Origin: Helochares maculicollis
Lineage: Eukaryota; Arthropoda; Insecta; Coleoptera; Hydrophilidae
DNA length: 43,786 nt
Reading direction: 5' to 3'
NCBI GenBank assembly: GCA_033557835.1
Contig: JAWQRO010000300.1
Coordinates: 1 to 43,786, forward strand
The stretch's first letter is position 1, and every line of letters starts with the position of its first letter. Position numbers and translations under genes: made by a program. Shown piece by piece: positions 37,377-43,786 of the stretch. Under the pieces are notes generated by a model. That model had not been told where the DNA came from. It saw only the letters and a list, made by a program, of their open reading frames with translations, and searched no databases.

Positions 37377-38849
37377 ATGCAAAAGGTTGTAATTTTCGGT
37401 TCATCTGGAATGACCGGCCTTTGCGCCGTAGAAGCCGCCGTTCAAAAAGGTAAATCAACGTATTGAAAATCATTTGCTTAATCATGTAATAACGTGTAAC
37501 ATTAATTTACCATAGGCTTAAATGTACGAGCTTTTGTGCGGGACCCATCTAAACTTCCGGATCACTTAAGGGACAGCGTTGAAGTCGTTAAAGGCGACGT
37601 TTTAAATTACACCGATGTACACAACGCTATAAAGGATGTAACAGCTGTAGTAGTAGTTCTTGGTACAAGAAATGATTTGAATCCAACCACTGTCTTAAGT
37701 GAAGGAATGAAGAATATTATAAAAGCTATGCAAGACTTAAAAGTGGAAATTGTTTCCCTTTGCTTGTCCGCATTTCTATTCTACGAGCCTGATAAAGTAC
37801 CACCTAGATTTAGAGACGTCAACGCTGATCACCAAAGACAGTATGATGAGATAAAGCAATCTGGGTTGAAATATATTGCGGTATTGCCACCACATATTGC
37901 AGGTAATGGCCAGATGTATTGCTATTTATATTTGGTTATTTATTCCACATTTTCAAGGTACTACAAGTATATGTTCTCTGATAATAAAAGTATCACTATT
38001 CAATTACGTCATTAATGGTTGCAACTCTATTACCAAATACAGGAAATGATGTTAAAACGTAAAAACTGTATTTTATGATTCAATTAATATTGTTTGCATA
38101 GTCATTACAATGTTTTCAGAAGAAAAAACTAGCAATGTTTTCATCTATAATTATAGCAGAGTGTTTCTACAAGATTAATTCAACAAATTTATCAATTTGT
38201 GAACAATTTAAGGACAAAATATTCTATAAAATTCCAATATTATACTGGGTTTGAAAAGTGCAGTATATTACATAGCAAAAACAATTTCAAGTGAAATCTG
38301 AGATATCAAAAATCAATGATTCAACAAATTCTTATGTAATTCATAAAATTTGATATTTTGTTTGCAGTCATAATTTGATCTAAAACAAGTAAGATAACAT
38401 TAATCAGTACATAATAGCCTGGTAACATATATTATTATTGCCCATGTATTGGTTCTTCAAGTTCATGCGTGCTTCATAATCCGTTCATAATGAACATTTA
38501 TTTTTCATCTTCATTATTATTTGCCATTGCAATGCTCCCAATAAACTGTTATTAATAAGGGGATCTTACTATGACTGTTCCACAGACTAAATTCATTTTT
38601 GCAACAAATGAAAAATTGTTCTTAAGAAAAACTACTTTATGCAAGTGTTAGAAAACCCATTTGTCATTATGTTTCTTCACCTCTCACACTATTTACTTTT
38701 TAGATCAACCAGGTCTTGACTACCAAACTCAACATGATGCTTCTCCTGGCAGAGTTATAAACAAACACGCTTTAGGAAAATTCCTGATAGATTGCTTAAC
38801 CCAACCAGAGCACTACAAAAAAACTGTTGGAATATGTAATAAGCACTAA
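37377..38849 (+). CDS. BLVRB: NADPH-dependent flavin reductase / biliverdin reductase B-like
   Basis: Exons 37377-37449, 37516-37902 and 38704-38849 (TAA). All introns are GT-AG and phase 1, giving 201 aa (human BLVRB 206). It is an atypical short-chain dehydrogenase with a Rossmann fold that reduces flavins and biliverdin with NADPH in the cytosol. The dinucleotide loop GSSGMTG is at residues 8-14, followed by FVRDPSKLP (R33 is expected to bind the NADPH 2'-phosphate). The family signature VLGTRNDLNPTTVLSEG is at 71-87. CLSAF (S109) and PPHIAD (H151) match the positions of human S111 and H153. One difference is CLSAF where human has CTSAF. Intron 2 (0.8 kb) is AT-rich filler; reading through it yields only a false C-terminus. 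Start chosen for the TATA/Inr 50 bases upstream and full family length. Confidence 0.93.
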
Positions 38850-38870
38850 TTATTTTTAGGAAAAATATTT

Positions 38871-38892
38871 TATATATATATATATATATATA
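38871..38892. repeat. (TA)n microsatellite after the flavin reductase stop
   Basis: Eleven TA units, 22 bases after the stop codon, in the presumed 3' untranslated region. Confidence 0.9.
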
Positions 38893-39280
38893 AATGTATG
38901 GCAATTATTATTTTAATTTACGGTGCTAACTGTTGATGATTGTTTAGTTTATTGAAAAAACTGTACTGTTTTGTTAGTTCGTTTTTATCACTTTAGATAA
39001 AATCAAATTGAGTATTTCCAATTAAGAAAATTAAAGGTAAGCATATTAACTACCCAAAGATATATGATCAAAAATTACCAAGGTAAATGTTACATGTGAT
39101 ACACGTCAGACTTTTTATTGACAAATGAATTCTATACACATTTTGGCTCAAATTTGTAATTATTTTTTTACACAGTACTTTACGTAAATTATTTTAAGGT
39201 TTAAAGCTAAATTTTATACCGAATACATTTATACAAACAATACAATATTCAATATATTATAGTAAAATTATTTCACTAAG

Positions 39281-39286
39281 AATAAA
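39281..39286 (+). terminator. Candidate polyadenylation signal of the flavin reductase gene
   Basis: AATAAA 432 bases after the stop. The facing NAA80 transcript has a possible minus-strand AATAAA at 39309-39314, so the two 3' ends may overlap slightly. Position is the only support. Confidence 0.25.
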
Positions 39287-39457
39287 TATATTATAGTGCA
39301 AGTCTTCTTTTATTAATTTACATTATTAATATATTGTATTTTTTAATAATAATAATACTGATGTTTGTGTTAGAAATGAAGAGGTATGGCATTATGAAAA
39401 TAAGAATAGTAATCAAATGCTCCGGGCAAATAATATTAGCTAGGAAGAAAACAAGTA

Positions 39458-40006
39458 TTATGATTTCAAACTTTTATTCATAAAAGTTTTGTTCTGAATA
39501 AACTTTGTACTAATATTCTTAGGTAACGGTGGAGGCACTGGAGCTCTATGTTCGCTAGTTTTTGCAGTCTTAATTGAAATATTATTTGGGATGCATCCGC
39601 CAAATATATTTACAGGTGGGCAGATATCGTATCCCAATTTACTGTAGAAGCCTTCTTGTCCTTTTGTAGACAAATAGATGGTGTGTAGTTTTAAATTGTC
39701 TCTGCAATAATCTTCTGCTTTGTTCATCAAATGTGTTCCATATCCCTTACCTCTAAGTGATTTATCTATAACAACAGATTCGACAAAGCAAGCTCCTCGT
39801 ATACTTGGTATTGCAGACAATTTACAATGGCCTATCACTTTCTGTCGTTCAAGCAAGATTAAACTTGTTGGAAGGTTATCGCAAGACGCTTCTAAACTCC
39901 TGAGGCGAGCAGTGTCACTACGTTTCCATTCGGCATTTATAAGTTTGCAGCATTGCATTAGATATTCTGGGTAGTCGTGTAATGGAAGAACGGGCAGCTG
40001 GTCCAT
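39458..40006 (-). CDS. NAA80: Actin N-terminal acetyltransferase NAA80 (NAT6/FUS2-like)
   Basis: One exon encodes 182 aa from ATG 40006. It is a GNAT-fold enzyme that acetylates the processed acidic N-terminus of actin in the cytosol. Seen in order: LINAEWKRSDTARLRSL (family LIND-W-RS--RL-SL) at about 22-38; the VIGHCKLS strand; VESVVIDKSLRGKGYG, with the acetyl-CoA loop RGKGYG at 85-90; a FYSKLGY segment at 120-126 typical of GNAT C-termini; and a proline-rich APVPPPLPK at 155-163 corresponding to the family's profilin-binding polyproline. It is shorter than vertebrate NAA80 at both ends. The frame continues eight codons upstream without ATG, but a good acceptor (cattttttag, ending at about 40009) lies two bases before the ATG, so an upstream exon exists, at least in the leader. 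A possible coding one is at 41235-41328. Confidence 0.9.
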   Translation of the reverse strand: MDQLPVLPLHDYPEYLMQCCKLINAEWKRSDTARLRSLEASCDNLPTSLILLERQKVIGHCKLSAIPSIRGACFVESVVIDKSLRGKGYGTHLMNKAEDYCRDNLKLHTIYLSTKGQEGFYSKLGYDICPPVNIFGGCIPNNISIKTAKTSEHRAPVPPPLPKNISTKFIQNKTFMNKSLKS

Positions 40007-40030
40007 ATCTAAAAAATGAGATTCTATCAA

Positions 40031-41223
40031 TGAATGTTGATTGTGAATAATTTCAGTGCAATATGATAATTAAAAGTACAGTAGCACATGTGTAATGATT
40101 GTACAACTAACTTAACTTTTTATAAAATTTTTCGAAATTTTGTTTTATTTTATTAGGCATAATAATCCTTCTGGTGATAACTATTCAATTTGTTAGCAGT
40201 AATGGACAGTTATAAGAAATTTTGCTTGTGTTACAGTTTCAAAAAGACCAGCATGTAAAGATGAATTTATCAACAAAGTACATTCATTAAACATCAAGGC
40301 AGAAAAACAAAGTCTGCTAGTTACAAATTTTTCAACGCACAAACTCATCTATATCAATATTTCTACAAACTTATTTTCAATTAAGCATTCATAATTTGAA
40401 TGAACATCATATTTCTGAATAGTGGTACATGCCTTTTAATCCATGAAATGATTTGCCTAAAATTCATTAGAATTGTGCATTCGTAGTGAAATTAATTCTC
40501 ACATTTTGATAAATATAATTGATAACTATAAGAACTGACTTCTCTTAAAAACGTGTTAACTTAGATATGACTAAATCTGCTGTTTAGGTTTTATTCTACA
40601 ATTTACATATTTCTCAGGAAATGATTATATCCAAATAGTTCTAGCGCATGAAGAATGAATAAAAGTAAGATTATTATTGTTTTTTATATTGATAACCAAT
40701 ATATTTAGATCAGCTTTAACAAAAATGGACGTTGGTGGTTTGAAGGATTTTACCTCTATGATTTCTAACTTTCATGCACAATACAATGGCATAATGGAAA
40801 CATAGGATTTGCACTTAGAAAACTCGTAAAGTAAAATACTGAAGTAAAATTGCTCTCAGTTTATGTATAAACAAAATAATTGAGATAATATCAAGCAAAA
40901 TTTATAATCATTTTTGTATAAAAGAACTAACATTCATATGTTAAGGCTCTGGCTTGAACTGTGCTAAATGATGTGAAAATATTTAATAAATGCATGTCAG
41001 ATAACAAAAATACTTATTAAATAGATACTGGCAGTAGTGTCACATATATTTGTGTATTACAAATTACTTATTTGCACCATGTGCCAAAGCATACTAAAAA
41101 CAATCCGTGCATGCACTTTCACTTTAGATTTGTTTACAACTGAAGTCAATGCACCAAGTAAAATGATAAACATTTAAGCAGCAATGCTAGAGAATTTTTC
41201 TAAATATTTTAAAAGCCATAACG
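40031..41223. other. Probable NAA80 leader intron, no other gene
   Basis: AT-rich, between the NAA80 acceptor (about 40008) and the exon-like segment at 41224. No other supported feature. Confidence 0.4.
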
Positions 41224-41376
41224 TTAGTACTTGCCCTCCATTGCTTGTTCCTCAATCCCATCGTTTTCATGAGGCAGTACTCCCGATTCAGAATCGTACA
41301 AACAACACGTCAACAATTTGTGAAGCATGATAATGTTAGGATTATATATTAGGGAAATCAGCACATATTTGTTAAG
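41224..41376 (-). CDS. Exon-like segment upstream of NAA80, role uncertain
   Basis: On the minus strand an AG (41377-41378) is followed by 50 codons ending in TAA at 41224. The last part, from ATG 41328, is plainly non-random (MLHKLLTCCLYDSESGVLP, then an acidic run ending in GIEEQAMEGKY). Two readings: (a) a terminal exon of an unknown minus-strand gene; (b) a first coding exon of NAA80, using ATG 41328 and a GC-AG donor, GGAGG|GCAAGT at 41235/41234, which joins in phase to the NAA80 acceptor and would add a cysteine-containing acidic N-terminus. No homology is recognised for the segment itself. Confidence 0.35.
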   Translation of the reverse strand, partial: LNKYVLISLIYNPNIIMLHKLLTCCLYDSESGVLPHENDGIEEQAMEGKY

Positions 41377-42620
41377 CTAACTACTACAGAAAGCAGAATA
41401 CACCCAGAAGAACAAAAAAAAAATTGATATTTACCTTATAATATGTGGGTACATTATAGACAAATTCATTACAACTATCTACTTATATCTAAATAATAAA
41501 ATAAGTGCTAAAAATTGTATCTAAAATACATGTTAATTCTTGATAATCATTAAAGTAACATTTATGTCAGATGAAGTAACTTTTCATTTTACAAATAAGG
41601 TTATGTCTAATAGTTACTTTGTGTCCAGTTGGGGAATTATATGTTAAGATTGGTTAGGAAGAGAAGCAGAATATGATTTACTGGCACATAATTAACATAA
41701 CAACATTAAACCCAAAATAGTAAATAAATATCACTACCTGATTATTCACGAATATCTGCAAAAGTGAATTTCTTAGAAAGTGTAAGTATACTCATATCAT
41801 GTTCAAGGTTTTATTAGCCATAGGCAGCCTAATTTTGGATAATAACCTCCAAACTTGTAACATAATATTAACACTAGAGCTTACTAAGGCTAAATTTAAC
41901 CCTCTGCCTAGTGGTCAAATGCAATGGTTCAAGTAGGTGAGTTTTATTATACATATCACATAGTAGAATTATTTTATCTGCAATATGCATTGAATTGGTT
42001 GTTCACAAATACACTACCAAAACAAGAAACTACGAAACCAGTGCAGACTATATCCACAATTTAAAACGACCAGATTTGCATTTTGTTTTGTAATAGTGTA
42101 ATAATAAGACAGCAACACAATTTATGTCTAGAAAAAAAGCTACATGATTAAATCTAATTAGTAACTCGTAGCCTGCAAACTATTGGTTGCCTTGCAATAA
42201 AAGCAGCAGCAGTGTTGATTGTACCATGCACCAGCCCCAATATTGACTGATATATAAGTGTTTCCGTATTATAGATTTATATTATAAAAATTAATTAGCC
42301 TCACTTCCCCAACATGTCGCTCTGTTTTTTTTTTGCTAAAAAGTCTAGCGGCAAAACTGTAAAACATTTTCTGGAATCTACTACGAGTTTATTACACTAT
42401 ATTTTTATTATAGCATTCGTATCAAATATAAAGAAATGACTTAAAAATCAATCTTGCAATAAGTAAGATAAATCAAAAAAAGGAACACTCAAGCAGCTAG
42501 TGACCAAAAGTACCAGAAGTTTCACAAATCAAATTCAATGGATTCATTTGGTAACCAAAAGGTTAAATATGCACAAATACGATTTCAATTTTTTATTACA
42601 AATGCTAAATTTCTATTTAG
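41377..42620. other. Upstream region and leader intron of MED6
   Basis: Must hold the MED6 promoter and leader exon, since the first coding exon begins at an acceptor (42620). I could not place them. Confidence 0.4.
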
Positions 42621-42629
42621 GATACCAAG

Positions 42630-43535
42630 ATGCTTCCAGGAAGGCTAGGGCTTCCCCCTGGGATGCAAGATAATCCATTAAGTTTATCATGGCACGACTC
42701 AGCGTGGATTCCCATACTAAACACTTCAAACGTGCTGGACTACTTCTCAGAGCGATCAAACCCTTTTTTTGATCGAACCTGCAACAATGAAATTGTTAAG
42801 ATGCAACGGTTGAACCCTGATCAATTACAGTAAGCTAATGGACAATACTTAAACTTCTCAATAAATCTTATAATTCAATTTATGCCTCTCTAACACTTTA
42901 AAATGTGATTTTTAAATGTTATTTTAGAAACATGACAGGTTTGGAATATGTCCTATTACATGTACAAGAGCCTATACTGTATGTTATCCGGAAACAACAC
43001 CGTCATAGCCCTCAGCAAGTAACCCCGTTGGCTGACTATTATATCATTGCTGGAGTTGTTTATCAAGCGCCTGATTTGGCTAGTGTTTTAAATTCTAGAT
43101 TGGTATGATATATGCACTTATATGTGGGGTTGTCTATTATCTTAGTAAATATTTAATTTGTTTTAGCTTTCTGCAGTGCACCATTTGCAGTCGTCGTTTG
43201 AAGAAGCGTCTGGCTTTTCTAGGTATCATCCAAGTAAGGGTTACTCATGGGATTTTAAGTCTCAGCGTGTTGGGCCCGATAAAGTAAAACCGAAGGATGA
43301 AAAGCCTCGAGAGGAGCTCAGTTCTTTATTCCAAAGGCAAAGGGTTGATATGCTGCTAGGGGAGCTGATTAAGAAATTTCCTCTACCTGCCCCACCTCAA
43401 CCTAAAGTGACTCCTCCAGCACCTGTCAAAACGGAACCTGAGAATGGAACTCCTGTGGAAAACAAGGAAGTTAAACAGGAAATTAAACAAGAAAAAATTA
43501 AACCACCTCCCGAAAAGAAACCTAGAATTAGCTAA
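42630..43535 (+). CDS. MED6: Mediator complex subunit 6
   Basis: Coding exons 42630-42829, 42928-43102 and 43167-43535 (TAA) have GT-AG introns and matching phases, giving 247 aa (human 246). MED6 is a head-module subunit of Mediator, bridging activators and RNA polymerase II in the nucleus. Diagnostic blocks: WHDSAWIPILNTSNVLDYFS, RTCNNEIVKMQR, GLEYVLLHVQEPILYVIRKQ, PLADYYIIAGVVYQAPDLAS, YHPSKGYSWDF and SLFQRQRVDMLL. The C-terminus is a low-complexity proline/lysine/glutamate tail ending in KKPRIS, as in the family. The first exon starts at an acceptor (tttctatttag, 42620) nine bases before the ATG, so a leader exon lies upstream; GATACCAAG before the ATG is in frame but no upstream coding exon was identified. 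Confidence 0.96.
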
Positions 43536-43693
43536 CTTACTGCCATTACTAAGACTTATCTACTAGTTTATTATATTATCTATGTTTATAGTTTTAAATT
43601 GAAACTGGAGTTTTATATTTTTGGGTAATTCAATTACTTTTAGTAATTGTTCCGACTTAATTTATTTAATACTAATTAAATGACATTTATAAA

Positions 43694-43699
43694 AATAAA
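43694..43699 (+). terminator. MED6: Probable MED6 polyadenylation signal
   Basis: AATAAA lies 159 bases after the MED6 stop, followed by a T-rich stretch (tattttttatttttttatcg) suited to cleavage downstream. Confidence 0.5.
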
Positions 43700-43786
43700 T
43701 ATTTTAAGCTATTTTTTATTTTTTTATCGCAACTATTGAAAATAGTTCCTCCTGTAATATCTATATATGTATGTGTTTATATATAT

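Noticed and set aside
37903..38015. C-terminal extension of the flavin reductase by reading through the donor at 37903
   Set aside because: The tail is AT-rich and unlike the family, while splicing to 38704 restores the expected C-terminus and length.
1..43786. tRNA, rRNA or CRISPR arrays
   Set aside because: No T-arm consensus (GGTTCRANNCC) with a paired acceptor stem, no rRNA-like blocks and no spaced direct repeats were found by eye; a tRNAscan run would be the real test.

Overview
The window looks like nuclear DNA from an arthropod, most likely an insect. It is very AT-rich. Genes have short GT-AG introns, two decayed mariner-family transposons and a non-LTR retrotransposon scrap are present, and the MED6 protein has insect-like residues (HDSAWIP, VHHLQSSF). 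I cannot name the order or species.

Layout. Positions 1-26250 are mostly a gene desert. It holds a mariner relic on the minus strand (6860-7800), a second mariner relic of another lineage with one recognisable terminal repeat (11370-11860), a LINE reverse-transcriptase C-terminal fragment (17030-17440), microsatellites, and a GC-richer island at 14640-15800 that stands out as a candidate regulatory or exonic element. At 26250-26760 two start-exon candidates diverge from one short promoter. The minus-strand one (26254-26508) has no recognised product. The plus-strand one (26693-26756) joins in phase to a four-TM protein of the TMEM179 family (29775-30677). The 3 kb intron between them holds a decayed antisense gene of unknown identity (28165-29410).

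Positions 30678-43786 are gene-dense. A large C2H2 zinc-finger gene on the minus strand (32245-36820, 4 coding exons, about 14 fingers) converges with TMEM179 and diverges, across a 0.55 kb promoter, from a flavin reductase (BLVRB-like) gene (37377-38849, 3 exons). Next come the actin N-acetyltransferase NAA80 on the minus strand (39458-40006), an exon-like segment upstream of it (41224-41376), and MED6 on the plus strand (42630-43535, 3 coding exons).

The genes do not form a pathway. They are a general transcription co-activator subunit, an actin-modifying enzyme, a redox enzyme, a probable DNA-binding factor and a membrane protein. No new multi-gene system is evident. The most unusual items are a compact predicted three-way-junction RNA element in the zinc-finger gene's intron (33285-33357), a 57-base in-frame intron whose retention would break one zinc finger, the antisense decayed gene, the GC island near 15 kb, and a pair of CTCF-like motifs in the divergent promoter.
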